Positions 10,905 to 23,064 of a stretch of 64,000 bases of DNA are shown one piece after another. Within the stretch, counting starts at the first letter, position 1. Each line of letters begins with the position of its first letter. The position numbers and the translations under genes are program-made. Origin of the DNA: Jackrogersella multiformis (taxonomy: Eukaryota > Ascomycota > Sordariomycetes > Xylariales > Hypoxylaceae). The DNA lies in assembly GCA_902806575.1 (NCBI GenBank), contig CADCXD010000018.1, forward strand, positions 930,001 to 994,000, in the 5' to 3' direction. The notes beneath the pieces are model-generated. The model did not search any database. It saw only the letters and a list, made by a program, of their open reading frames with translations, and was not told the origin of the DNA.

Positions 10905-12595
10905 CTAGTAATCTAGCGACGCCAAATCATCCACCGACATCTTCGTGTCCGTGATCCCAAAGATGGGCGCATTCTTTCTCGCCCATTGGCGGGTGATAAG
11001 AGAAGCTATAGATTATTAGTAAGGAATACAGACGGAAATATTCAGCGCAGGAAAAAATACCTTTCATGAACTTCTTGCTCGCATACTTCTTGAAGAATGC
11101 CTCATGGCAGATAGGACGAGCTAAGTAATCGACCATGAGCTCGAAGACGGGCTCAATCTCCTCCTCGCTGTATCCGGAATAGTGTGCGATGGTCGGATCC
11201 TGGGCCAAGTTAGAAAGCGATCCATAAAATCAATCATACCAGAAGTACTTACCCATTCACCTCGATCAAGAATCATTCGTGCAAGATACATGGCGGCGGC
11301 AGCAACATGGCTGGGGCGGTACGCCATGAATCGGTAGTCAACGATGCTAATCTCCATCAGGAACTTTCCGATAGTTCGAGATTGGATGTCATAGTCGTCC
11401 GCCTTCGAAATGCGTCGAAGGAAGTTCATGGGATTAGGGTAGCTCAAGTTGTAGTTCAGAGTCTCCAGGATGAACCGCTCTGCGCTGAGGATCTCGGCAT
11501 CACTAAAGCCGTCGTCCGAAACCATCCTATAGTTACTGACATGAGGCGATAGAACCTCCTCGTACTTGGCAGCGACGAACATCGCGGTAATACCAACGAG
11601 TTGAACGCGGTCGAGTTGGACGACCTTCTGAGAAAGGAAGCGGTCGACAATGTTAGTAGCGAGGAACAGAGTCTCAGGAAGGAGATGAAATCGCGTGTGG
11701 ACTTCAATCATCCAATCGACCAGGATACTTCGCGTCTTCCACTCCAATTCATCCTGGTGTATTATGTACTGAGGGTTGGGGACTGACTTGCATTCGAGGT
11801 CGCGAAGGTAGTCGAAGATCTCATTGGCGTATTCAGCAACCATCAAAGGGTCCTCACTACCCTCCTCCTCAAGGTCCTTCACGCCTGGCGGAAGCTCTAG
11901 GCCAACCTCTTGCTTAAGACCCTCCTTAGCGGATGCCTTCTCATCAATGGCATCCGCCTTGTCCAGCTGAGCTTCACGCTCCTGCTTCTCAATGGTGTGA
12001 GGCTTCTTGCGGACTGGCTCTTGCTCCGAGATGACATCTTGCTTAATCACCGTCGAGGTAACCTTTCGCTTGTGGGACGCGATGACACCTGAACCAGAAC
12101 CCGCTCGCTTCACTTCGGTCTTCTTCGCATCCTTGGTGGTCAGGGCAGCTCGACTCGTGGTGCGAGCTTGACTCTTTTGAATGCCGGTAGGCTGTGCCGC
12201 CTTCGAGACTAGACCACCCTTGCCTCCAGCTAGAGGCTTCTTCCCCTCAGCTGCTTCACCCTTTCCAACATTACTGACGTCTCCTAAAGCAGCACGCTTT
12301 CGCTGAGCAGCAGGGTTCGCGTTCACAGCTGACTTCTTGGACTGAAGAGGTTGCTTTGAGGGTTGGGACGTGACATCCACGTCAAGGGCTGCGGCCTTAG
12401 CACGCGTCATTCGCGTCGAATTCTCGTCATTCTCGTTGTTGGAGACAACACGCTGCTGTCGTGCAGGGCGTCCCTATAGACATTGCATTAGAGGGTGTTG
12501 AATGATATATAAAGACATAGAAGCAGGCGTCAAGCGAGGTGTTCAGAAGTATAATCAAGGATAGCCAGTGAGATACTCAAACTTACAGGAGGCAT
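10905..12595 (-). CDS. B-type (G2/mitotic) cyclin
   Basis: Regulatory partner of the mitotic cyclin-dependent kinase, nuclear and degraded through the anaphase-promoting complex. Exons on the minus strand are 12595-12587, 12473-11253, 11199-11061 and 11005-10905, giving 489 residues. Exon 1 is only 9 nt and encodes Met-Pro-Pro. A destruction box RAALGDVSN lies at residues 63-71, inside a basic disordered N-terminus. The cyclin box begins around ANEIFDYLRDLECKSV, with the hallmark LVDWMIEVHTRFHLLPETLF and the second fold TLNYNLSYPNPMNFLRRISK. The last two exons restore DPTIAHYSGYSEEEIEPVF and CHEAFFKKYASKKFMK, the usual cyclin B ending. All introns are GT-AG. The length fits fungal NimE/Clb-type cyclins. 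The leader upstream is long and pyrimidine-rich on the sense strand. Confidence 0.93.
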
Positions 12596-14388
12596 CTTGA
12601 GATGTGATTGAGTGTCTTAGAAGACACAATTGGACTTGAAGATGGGTACTAGAAGACTAGGTCAGCGATAATCTTGACGTGTATGTTTGTTGCGAAAAGG
12701 CATAACATTGGTAACACAGCAAATATCTCGCTCTCTATACGCGTAATATTTGGGATGTGGTTGGCCCGGGAATATGGATGGAAGAAAACGCACGAATAGG
12801 GTGTGGATGACATACTTTTGTGTTGCTTCGCTGAAGTCAATGGATGTAGCTGTTATCGAGAAACTTCTTATAATATCAGACGCTGGCTCGTCGCAAAGCG
12901 AGTGATATGGTAAAGGGATCTTTAGGACAAGCAAGACGTGATGTGATGTGATGTGATGCTAATGCAGATGGAAGAGATGATGATGTATGGTTTGTATGGT
13001 TGTAAGTAATTGATGGCGAGGAGCCTGTAGTGATGAGGGGAGAGGAAGCGGAGAGAAGAGAAATTGGGATGGTGAGAAAGTGATGAAGAGTGGTGAAGTA
13101 AGAAGTAGGTTAGGTTGGTGGTTGTTTATGGTAAAAGGGTAGAAAGGTGGAAGGGTGGAAGGATGGTGATGTTTTTGAAGAGTGCAGCCAATGTTTTGAC
13201 TTTTGGTAGTGGATGGGGTTTGAAAGCAAAAGCGTGAAGTGGAGGAAAGTGCAGGTACCATACCTTTGACGTGACCTAGGGATAACCGGGCTTGTTTGCA
13301 CGTAGCAGTGTGTACAAAGTACACGGGTTGCTACTTAGCGCGAATTTGGTTGTGTCGAAAGTAACAAGTACCTTTTTCCAGGCTACCAGAGCAAGTTGGC
13401 CCCTGCTCAAGCTGTTGTTTCTTCTGTAGTTGACCGGGTTCCTCGACACCTCGAGTACCTAGGTACGTATTGAAGGGTAAGACACCCCCGGTACGCGATT
13501 CGCCGTAAGCCACGAATGGCAAATGGATGGGAAATTGATAATTGAAGAAGCTATTGTTCTTCAATTGAGACCAGTGAGCAAGACTTTTAATATAAAGGGA
13601 GGGAAAAGAATGATCAAGAGTCCCAGTGTCAAGACTACCTACCTGGTAGGATTTGACAATATAGAATATGTCCGAAGTAGTAAAATGTGTGTCTAATAAG
13701 AAGGAAGGTAAGGTAAAAAGGCGAAGGTAAAGGTGGACGACGTGAAGGTAGGAAGAAGAGGTTGGTAGGTAATAGGTTGTGAAAGGAAAGAATTTTGGGT
13801 GCTTTAGGTAGGTATGTGGTAGGAGGTAGGAGGTACTTACTCGAATATGGAAGACGCGATCTAACGATTCCACACGGTACGAGAGTACCAAGTGGATGGT
13901 TGTTACGGTCCCGCACTTGCTCTTTTTTTTCCTGATAAACGTGACAAGCTCCACAATCCCGCTGAATCAACAGAAGCAACGGCGGGGCAACGGTTCTTTA
14001 ATTGGACGAGTGGCAGATGCCTTGAAGATGCCCTGGGAACTCTCTCTTTTTTGACCAATCCGGTGACGTGATCCCGCGTTCGAACTAGGGTGTGGCTGAA
14101 CTGTCCAATCGTCATCTCTTAAATCTTTCTTCTCCTCCTTATTCAGCCGCATCTCCTTAACATAGTAAGTAAATTGCCTTCTAAGGTTCTAAGGATCCAA
14201 TGTTAATACCTAGTGTAGGTACCGCCTTGCTGGCAAAAACTCGGCAAATCAACCTTAAATTTCGGAAGAACTTGAATCCCTGAATAGCTTCAATTCCTAA
14301 AATTTGGTCCCGAGGCTGAACCAACTCTGCTCTGCCGAGTGTGCGTCAATTGAGACATATATGCCACCGCTGGCTGCGAAATGGTACG
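12596..14388. other. Divergent intergenic region between cyclin B and uL2m
   Basis: 1.8 kb between two divergent genes. Two stretches (about 12960-13250 and 13340-13860) are strongly pyrimidine-rich on the minus strand, as expected for a long 5' leader of the cyclin gene. They create open minus frames (12959-13324 and 13331-13954) of low-complexity Leu/Pro/Ser/His peptides that I do not regard as genes. A (GTGAT)n run lies at 12938-12958. Confidence 0.6.
12938..12958. repeat. Short tandem repeat, unit GTGAT
   Basis: Four GTGAT units in the presumed cyclin leader or promoter. Confidence 0.8.
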
Positions 14389-15700
14389 ATGATACAGCCG
14401 CGGATATTTTCCCTCTCAGCTCGGAGGGTATTGACCAGCTGCCAATGTTCTCCTTCTTCGAGTCTCTCCCTCCGAAGCTATGCCACAGTTCGCGAGGCTA
14501 CACCTCCCCACCCCGCCGTCGATCATGTACCTTCTGTCTCTACGCCGAACCAGGTTCCCCCGAGGCAATATGTACCAGCTGTCTCCAAATCTGAAAAGGA
14601 ATCGACGGTGATCATGCGCACTTATAAGCCTAGGACACCCGGTGTACGACATCTGAGGCGACCGATCAACGATCACCTGTGGAAAGGCAGGCCCTTCCTT
14701 CCATTGACTTACCCCAAGAAGGGCATGGGCAAGGGTGGCCGTAACAACAACGGGCGTGTCACAGTACGGCATCGTGGTGGAGGTGCGAAGCGAAGGATAA
14801 GAACTGTGGATTTCCACCGATGGGTTGCTGGCCCTCACCTTGTTGAGCGAATCGAGTACGACCCAAACCGTAGTGCACATATTGCGTTGCTGAACGACGA
14901 AACCAGCGGCACGAAGTCGTATATTATAGCGGCTGAGGGTATGAGAGCCGGAGATGTGGTGCAAAGCTATCGGTCCGGCATCCCTCAAGATCTTCTCGAC
15001 AGCATGGGTGGAGTGATCGATCCGGGTATCCTGGCTGCCAAGACAGCACATCGTGGAAACTGCTTGCCGCTGCATCTTATCCCTGTTGGTATGCCAGTGT
15101 TCAATATCGGATCTCACCCGAAGGGAGGTGCTGTCTTCTGCCGAAGTGCGGGTACCTTTGCTGTTGTCGAGAGCAAGGAGGAGGAGGTAAGAGCTGATGG
15201 TGTAAGGGTTATGACTGGCAAGTATGTCAACGTCAGGCTACAGAGTGGAGAGATTCGAAAAGTCAGCAAGGATGCTTGCGGGACTGTTGGTGTCTCGAGT
15301 AATCCTCACCACCATTACCGACAACTTGGTAAAGCCGGTAGGAGTCGATGGTTGAACATCAGGCCAACAGTACGTGGTGTGGCGATGAACAAAGGTATGG
15401 CAGACATTCGGTAAAGCCCGGAGCCAGACGAGAGACTAACTGATGGCTTCTAGTGGATCACCCTCACGGTGGTGGTCGTGGTAAATCAAAGGGAAATAGG
15501 CATCCAACGAGTCCCTGGGGCACACCGGTACGATACCCTCATTCCTTTGAATATGGGCTTAGCAGCCAAGTGCTAACCAATAATCTCAGTCGAAAGGTGG
15601 CTACAAAACACGCAGGAAGCACAACCCCAACAAGTGGGTTGTTGTTCCTAGAGTACGAAACATGGGCAAGCGAAGAGACAAGAAGGGCAAGGAATCATAG
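14389..15700 (+). CDS. rml2: Mitochondrial large-subunit ribosomal protein uL2m
   Basis: Core protein of the mitochondrial large ribosomal subunit, next to the peptidyl-transferase centre. Exons are 14389-15394, 15454-15527 and 15590-15700, giving 396 residues. The first in-frame ATG gives MIQPRIFSLSARRVLTS, an Arg/Ser-rich N-terminus typical of a mitochondrial presequence. The body shows the uL2 signatures NNNGRVTVRHRGGGAKRRIR and, once the first intron is removed, AMNKVDHPHGGGRGKS, which contains the conserved histidine loop of uL2. The basic tail KRRDKKGKES ends at the stop at 15700. Introns are GT-AG; the second has a CTAAC branch point. An apparent open frame back to 14341 has no ATG. 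The opposite gene is cyclin B, 1.8 kb away. Confidence 0.95.
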
Positions 15701-16490
15701 AATTGCCATTCTTCAACCTAGTCTTGTTTCCTCTGTTTATATGTACATTTTCGAGTCGAGGCTAGTTGAACGAGGCTTGTGTCTCGAGCTGTACTATATT
15801 AAACTGAGCCAAAGTCTAATCATCTTGCTATATGCCAGAGGTGATGAAATGTACATCATGTGGTAAGTTTAGACGTCGGGTTACTTTGGTCATATCATAC
15901 GTAACCAGACAGTCCCTTAGATCCCCCATATTTATACTATCAAGTTACTTCTGATAGGTGGAAAAGACACTTTAGTGAACCAGGTATCATTATGACAATA
16001 TACTTGGGATGATTATATAAGATCTCGAGTAGCGGTTCCTTGTCTTATTTCGATAAGAGAATATAACTTATTATATGAAATAGGTTATAAATTAATATTA
16101 AATTAATAATCTGTATAGCATCATCTAATGCATATATCCCCCATGGCAGCTCTATTAATATAACCCGGTACTAAGTCATGATTTTCTAAGTTTACCAGCC
16201 GTCATATATTCCCAATAATGCAGCATCATCCTAAGGAGGCGCGTGTACCTTCACGAGTTAGGTTTTTATTTATTCATCCCAGGTTCAATTAATTCGTACT
16301 ATATTATTATCGTTGATAACCGCCATACCACCACACTATTTAAACTCGGGTATTTTCATCATTTTCCATCAACTGGTACCGACCAAAACCTGACATTAAC
16401 TTCAAACATTCCCCAATGAAGCCCCAAGGCCAGGCCCCGATTCCGCGTCGCATTAATATTAACAAGAAGGCATAATATTCATGTGATCGC
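15701..16490. other. Convergent intergenic region
   Basis: The 3' flanks of uL2m (+) and the chitin deacetylase gene (-) meet here. An AT-rich segment (about 16070-16110 and 16270-16320) is consistent with polyadenylation regions. One low-value ORF (16340-16543, -) is rejected. Confidence 0.6.
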
Positions 16491-18034
16491 CTACGCAGCC
16501 TGTCTATACCAATTTTTGACCGGGTCGCCGAGACACTCGCCAACGGTAACTGTCTTATAGCCTCGACTCTGTATACCTTTAAGCATATACTCGGTCAAGT
16601 TGTGGACAGTCTGCTCGTGGATATCGTGCGAGATAACCAGAGCATCATCCGTCTGCGGAGACAAGCCCACGAAGTAGTCGTCAAAGTTGTTCTTGGAATT
16701 CTGGATCAAGTCGGGCGAGTCGTTGAGGTAGTCGGCGGTGTCTAGGTCGAAGTAGATGACGTGATACTGCAGCTCGGCAAGATCGGCCTGGCAGCCACTG
16801 GCCTCTGTACATGAGCTGTAAGGCGGTCGCATGTACGTTGGGATGAAGCCAAGGATGTTGCGGAGGGCCATCTCATTCTTAATCATCTCATCCTTCCTCC
16901 GAGCCGACGTGATGGCGCTAAGATCGGCGTGAGACCACGTGTGAGAGGCGATCTGATGGCCATCGGAGTATGCACGTCTAAAGCAACACAAAATAAGATC
17001 AGGTGTGTGCCTCATTAATTAGGAAGCATAGGGGATAATGCTTACTGAATTATAGCAGGCCAGGCGAGACTAGTATCATCGATTTCACCCTTACCATTAT
17101 TGATCCCGGTTATAAAGAACGTAGCCTTGGCATTGTACCTCGCTAGGAGATCTAGAAGCTCAGATGTGTACTGGCCGGGGCCATCGTCGTAGGTCAGAGC
17201 GACATCGCCCTCGTTCTCGCAGTCGTAAATCCCTACGCCGCCGACCGCAACGTTACCCAATGGCGACCGGTTCAATGTCGACGTATTGATACCGGAGGGG
17301 GTTTTGTTCGCATCACAAGCCGGGCCGTAATCGAAGAGACAGTCCGGCGCTTCGCAGTAGGCTGAAGTAGTACCGCAATATCTAGCAGTGACATATGAGC
17401 AACAGCGAAGATCTAAGGACTGGAGGAACCCTACCCTGAAGGCGAGCAGCATTCCGTCGCTTGACACACAGTGTTGTCAAAATCGGGACCGCAGCGCCCG
17501 TCAGTTGAACTTCCCGTGTTGTTGCCACCACCGCTACTATCGCAGGTTCCAAATGCGGACTGGCACCCATCATCGCAGTAGTCGGTTGAGTTACCACAAA
17601 ATCCGCTAGACACAAGTTTCAGTATAAAGCTCAAGGACTTGGCCCCATAGTACCTACTACTGAGAACAGCACATGTTGGTTGGGCAGATATATCCATGTT
17701 CCCCAGCCCCCGTCGTCCCACATGTTAAATCAGGAGAAACCCCTCCGTCGCCATCGTCGCCGGATCCCCCGTCTCCGTCACCGCCGGACCCACTACATAT
17801 ACCGAACTTGCTTTGGCAACCGGTCGAGCAGTAGTCGGTCGTGTTGCCGCAGAAGCCGTATTGGGAACAGCAAAGGTTGTCAGGGCATGTATAGCCCGCT
17901 ATTCCAGCCCCTGTATTCCCACATGTCAAATCAGGTGAGGTATCGCGCTGGGTAAGCTGCGGAGAGAGGAACGAGGCGAAGCCAGCCGCAAGCTGACTTG
18001 CTAGAATTAGAGACCTTAGAGTGAATAAACGCAT
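16491..18034 (-). CDS. Secreted chitin deacetylase (CE4) with three CBM18 chitin-binding modules
   Basis: Predicted extracellular enzyme that removes acetyl groups from chitin, acting at the cell wall. Exons on the minus strand are 18034-17658, 17605-17435, 17381-17046 and 16977-16491, giving 456 residues. Residues 1-20 form a signal peptide. Three hevein-type modules follow at about 36-80, 101-146 and 157-200, each with the CCSQYGFCG or CCSPSGYCG core. The NodB domain has all five motifs: TYDDGP (246-251, Asp248/Asp249), HTWSH (307-311, metal-binding His), RPPY (345-348), DLDTADY (372-378) and VISHD with His412. Motif 4 ends in Tyr where many members have Trp. Introns 1 and 2 each fall inside a CBM18 core, so each module is split across exons; this helps confirm the splicing. 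In pathogens such proteins can protect hyphae from chitinases, but the host lifestyle is unknown here. Confidence 0.94.
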
Positions 18035-19081
18035 CTTAAATATGACTTGAAACGAATGTAGCCAAGATGAACGAATGTATGGTTAACGAACGTATCGCCA
18101 GATGGGCATAATGGTTATATACAGAACCTCTAATGTAGGGGAATCAGCTGTTCATCACGTATTTACACAATAGAAACCACCCAGGACTCCACCATGATCG
18201 GATAGAACAAGCCTCGCGACTCGCTCTCAGTCGGCGGAGGCGTACCACAATGCAAGGAAAGCTCGGAAATCACACCCGGACATATGGAGGGCCATATGGA
18301 TGAGATAGAATCCTGGGGGCCTCATGCACGAGCGAGGAGCAACGAGAAAAAAAAAACCTGCAGCCACGATGGCATAGAACGGATCATGCACATGAGACCA
18401 ATCAAATCACCCGAAACAAGCCTCAGGCCTATGTTCTCGCCCACAATACTTGTAAATAAACAAGAAAATCTCGAACGAAGTGGGAACAATAGACCTCTGG
18501 AACCACATAGATACGTGTAAGAACCTTTCAAGTCTGCTGGGTTGAATCCATCTTTAGTAGATTCGATGAGAAAATGCCATCTCTTGTCTACCTGATGGAT
18601 AAGAGATGAGAATTGGAAACCGAGCCAAAGGGGATTTACTTAGCAAAGACGTCGAGTCCTCGAACGATTTTCGAATGTCGATGGGCTTTTCCGACCTTGG
18701 GTACCTAGGTAGTCAGCTAATGCGTATATAGTTCTCACAAAACAGTGATGAAGTTGAACCCCATAACCAAAAAAAAGAAAATCAAAAGACCATTCGATAA
18801 TAAGTACAAATATTCAATATTCACTATGAATCCAGCAAATCATAAGCGGTTGGCTGCATGCTTAAGCTCCGCGGCGAGTTACCTAAGTATTCGTTGGCTT
18901 GCCAAGCCTCTCTTGCAGTTGCCAAATACGAGATCGGACTATCTCGACGTAGTCATACGGAGTACAGAGCTGAAAGAAATCTAACGTCGAAGAGTTTTTG
19001 TAAACAGCACATAGCTGGGACTCGGCCTTGAAATGTAACGCTAACAAGGCTCTCATCTAAAGAGACAGCTACTTGTCTATA

Positions 19082-19102
19082 AGTACCTAGGTACCTAGGT
19101 AA
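19082..19102. repeat. TACCTAGGTA palindrome cluster
   Basis: Two overlapping copies of the intergenic palindrome sit back to back, followed within 30 bases by a further half site. This is one of the densest examples of the window-wide motif family. Confidence 0.8.
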
Positions 19103-20087
19103 TGACCTAAATTAACTAGGTACTATATGATATACATAGCTATTTGTACCTGTGAGGTACAGGAGAAAGTGATCTGACTATGGGTTTGCTGTCCTAGGTA
19201 GGTGTGTATGACATTGTGTACGGTGGTATAGGTAGGATTATATCTCGACAGATTATACCTAGGTATTAGGTGATCTTTTGCTTGATTCAACTACATGTAA
19301 GCTGATGATACACGTGGCTAAGACTGGTTCGGATTCGTCTAAAGTCACACACCAGACGGCAACATACATCCATACTTCATATACGTAATGACCACCACTA
19401 AAGATACCTAGCTGCCTAGAGATTATTGCGAGCACGAAAGCGACTCAATGCTGAACTCTTTAGTGAGACACCGATGCTAACTACCTAACCTAGGCTGCTA
19501 GGTAACTAAGGTGAAGAGTACCAAGAGTGGCAGTGACCAGGAGTGGCAGTGTTTGTATCCTGGGGGGCTGGAACGAGGAAGTCGGTCTGGAGAATAGCAT
19601 ATGGATATCTATTGGTTGATATAATAGTTGTGTGCTTGTGTTTTATATCTACGTTGAAGATCGGATGGTTCTGCAAGTTCAAGCCGCGTAATGAAGGAGC
19701 ATAAGCCACGATTGCGTCTAGGATCTGGGATTGATACAGGTACCTACCTCTAGGTATGTATGAGGTATGTATGTAGGTATGCGACAACCTTATGTACCTA
19801 GGTACCTAACCTTACCCAAAAGATGCGGTCCGCCCTACACCTCCCGAGAACTGCTCGTACAATTCGCATTTAAGTTTAACCTTAAAATAAATAACCTCTA
19901 ATAGGGCTTATCCTCCCGTGCCTCGCTGCTGGAGTTACATACCTACCTAGGTAAACATAAATATATACCTTAGGTAGGTATAATTGTGGATATCCCACCA
20001 TCATCATGACAATTGGATGTCAATTGCTTTCGTTTTCAACGGGAGACGTGCTTCCCCAGACGGCTGTATTGGGACAATTTCTTTCAT

Positions 20088-20113
20088 ACTAGGTACCTAC
20101 CTAGGTAGGTATC
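20088..20113. repeat. TACCTAGGTA palindrome cluster
   Basis: Overlapping CTAGGTACCTACCTAGGTAG forms a near-perfect inverted repeat of the same motif family. Confidence 0.8.
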
Positions 20114-21145
20114 CGATAATAGACGGCATCTGAGATTGCATAGCCCTCTTATATCAGGTACGTACGTAGAATGTGAGATTTTAGTATGCTGGTGTAGGCA
20201 GTTCCAAGGCCATCAAGTCTGACAGCCTATTACTGGGCAGCTGGGTCTTATTAATATAGCAAAACCAAGGGAACCCATAATGAAACCGATCTAATTCACT
20301 AGGATCGATGTGGCCATTTTGGGCAACCAGGGGCTATGCATCTCGCTCTCCCCTTTTCGGATCTCCATTTTCTTTGATCTATTTGCTATGATCTGCCTGA
20401 GGTTTATTATTTATCTGAGACTTGACGCTGGAGAGACAAGGTACTGGTTGCATTTATTACTACCACTACCCTAGGTAGGTAACGACAATAGTCCTACTAC
20501 TACCTACGTAACTGTGTACCTAGGCGCCACATTGCTATTATTTGACAGCGGCAACTCGGCAACTTTGGAACTCGATATCACTGCAGTTCTTCAGCGTTTA
20601 ATAAGGTCAACGGGGCGTTAAAGGGCCCAGTAAAAAAATAAAATAAGATAAACGTCGAAACCCCTACAACGCGACAATTCACTGTACATACCTATATCTT
20701 GGTACATAAACGCCTCGACAAAAAGGGCTTGAGCCAAGACCTGGATCCACGCGACCTTCTTCTTCATTGGGCTCGATTCGTATCAAATTCCTTGCAGGGC
20801 TCACCGTGAAGGCGCGGCATAAGACGATCTCTATTGGCATTCGTTAGCGGCGAGACTCTCAAGTTTGGGGCATTAGGCATTAGCGTAGCAGGAAGAGCGG
20901 CAAATGACCCTTCTGAGAGTCAGAGAACTTACCTACCCTCAGTGAGAAAGAGAGAGAGAGACGGGATACATACGACACACAACCTAGCTTGTAATGACAA
21001 AGACCAAGAAAAGTTCACCTTTGGCGCGCCATTAGGGCTATTTTTTCTCGACCTTTCCCCATTTCGCATCGTCTGATGCATACCTCCTATCTAAGCTACC
21101 GAAAGCTATCTAAAGGCCTGGAGGCGACCGACAAACCTCGTTGAA

Positions 21146-22635
21146 ATGCCCGAGGACGACCACAGCATCCCAACTCCTCTTCTCGACCATCCCTACAGCA
21201 AAATGCCCGACCACGGGTTTACGAATCTCCAAAGCCGAAAATCATCGTCCAAGCTCAGCGCCCTAGTCATCGGGTCATATGTCTTCGACTGGTTAATACT
21301 CGTCGTCGTCGGCGTCGTCGGCGTGGTGTTGGGAAACGTTACTCCGAACAAGAGACCCTTCAGTTTACAAGACCCTAATATATCGTACGTACTGCCCTCA
21401 ATCGCTCAATCGTCATTCCTCCATCACAACATTGTCGCGAAATATACTTAGGGTAATAAACTGACTAATTGGATCCCGATAGTTTTCCCGTTACTGTTCA
21501 CGAGACGGTGACGTCGGCTCTTCTATTGACCTGCAATGCCGCGATCCCCGTTGGTGTTATCTTAATTGTCGTCCTGATTTTCGTACCCGGTCCTACCGTC
21601 CCCGAGGGCACGCCGAAGTCTTTAATTTGGAAGCGCAAGTTATGGGAACTGCATACGGGATGGCTTGGCCTAGCCCTTTCCTTAATATCGGCCTGGATCA
21701 TCACGCAAGGGATGAAGAATCTCTTCGGGAAGCCACGACCGGATCTCCTATCCCGATGCCAGCCGGATATCGCGAATGTCGCTAAGTATATCGTTGGCTT
21801 CCACACTCCCGCCGACGATGGTTCTTTTGACGGTCCATACAACGGCCAATTGGTTAGCGGTGATATTTGCAAGAACCCCGATACCGACTTCCTCGACGAT
21901 GGTTTCCGTAGTTATCCCTCGGGGCACGCCAGCTCTGCCGCCGCAGGCTTGATCTATCTTTCATTCTTCCTGGCAAGCAAGTTTGCCATCACGCTTCCGT
22001 TTGTGCCAGATGGGTCGCCGTCGACTGACACGGGCCTCGTTACTGCCTTCCCTTCGCGGTTGCGCGCTGGTGGCCTCGACACCTCCTACGAGGCTGTACG
22101 ACAGGCTGCGCAAAACAATCATGACATCGATAGGCCTGTCTCTCCTATTGACCCCGTCACAGCTAAGCAGATCGGCATCCAGAATTCGACCGTCCTTTCC
22201 ATTCGCAGGCAGGCGGCCGCACCGCCCGTGTACCTCCTTCTGCTAACCGTCCTTCCCTTCTTCACAGCCATATTCATCGCCAGCTCGCGCTGGTTCGACT
22301 TCCGTCATCACGGTTTCGATATCCTCTTCGGCTTTATTATAGGGACGATCACGGCCTGGTTCGCGTTCCGGTATTACCATCTGCCTATCCGCTCCGGCGC
22401 CGGGTGGGCCTGGGGCCCGCGCAGCCACGACAAGGCGTTCTGGGCAGGCCTAGGATCGTGGAGCTACGCGACGGACAAGAAGCACTGGGTCCGGCCCGGG
22501 GACGACGTGGACAGGATGACGACGGGAACCCGCACCGAAGATATCGAGATGGGTGTGCGTTACAGATCCAAGGCGGACGATCAATCGCGCGCGGAAAGCT
22601 CAGAGACCGGTGCTAGGGGAGTGGAACGAGTTTGA
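21146..22635 (+). CDS. PAP2-family lipid phosphate phosphatase (DPP1/LPP-like)
   Basis: Integral membrane enzyme that dephosphorylates lipid phosphates such as diacylglycerol pyrophosphate and phosphatidate. Exons are 21146-21384 and 21483-22635, giving 463 residues. The three catalytic motifs of the superfamily are visible: KNLFGKPRP (158-166), YPSGH (224-228), and SRWFDFRHHGFD later in the protein (SR-x5-H-x3-D). Hydrophobic segments flank them (about 49-64, 96-115, 139-155, 232-245 and two after residue 340), matching a six-helix topology. A loop of about 90 residues between motifs 2 and 3, containing AVRQAAQNNHDIDRPVSPID, is longer than in the yeast enzyme and looks disordered. The acidic and basic C-tail is cytosolic in the family. 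The 98-nt intron is GT-AG. Confidence 0.92.
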
Positions 22636-23064
22636 GAAGATATATTCCAGGAATTACAGACGAGGTGTCACTAGTATATTTTTGGAGGCGATTTGATCGG
22701 CGTATAGGAAGGTCACATTTTCACTCTCGTAAACTACCTACACATACCAGAGCGCGTGGGATATAGACAGGATACAGAAAGGCCTAATAGGCTCTATCAC
22801 TAGCAGAATAACATTATGAGATCGACTTTTTATTTAACCATATTGCATATACTTGCGTGTTTGGTATTCCGGACGGTGATTTAAGTGAGTTCGTTGACGT
22901 AATATATGAAGGCCCCCATAATCACCTCTCCACAAGACCGAATAATGCGGTATCGAGGGAAATTTCACTAGGAGAAGGGAGAAGAAGACTTGGTCGACCC
23001 GAGATAAACCCGGTTAGATATGTAGTAGGTACGTATATAAACTACCATATACCAGATATCTTTC
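22636..23064. other. Spacer between PAP2 gene and 5S rRNA gene
   Basis: 3' flank of the PAP2 gene and upstream region of the 5S gene, including its TATA-like element. An ORF at 22857-23117 overlaps the 5S RNA and is rejected. Confidence 0.6.
23034..23040 (+). promoter_or_regulatory. TATA-like element of the 5S rRNA gene
   Basis: TATATAA lies about 25 to 31 bases upstream of the predicted 5S start. A TATA-like box in this position is a known requirement for Neurospora 5S genes in addition to the internal control region. Confidence 0.7.

Larger units (their letters stand above)
18035..21145. other. Large divergent intergenic region rich in TACCTAGGTA motifs
   Basis: 3.1 kb between the chitin deacetylase and PAP2 genes, which diverge from it. 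ORFs 18284-18520, 18745-18984, 19506-19787 and 20834-21076 show no domain or splice support. The palindrome TACCTAGGTA and ACCTACCTAGGTAGGT variants are dense at 18700, 19083-19102, 19260, 19795, 19945, 20090-20112, 20470 and 20520. An AG run (20945-20960) precedes the PAP2 gene. Confidence 0.6.

Noticed and set aside
13331..13954. 207-codon minus ORF upstream of cyclin B
   Set aside because: Lies in the CT-rich leader region; composition follows the base bias and no conserved motif is present.
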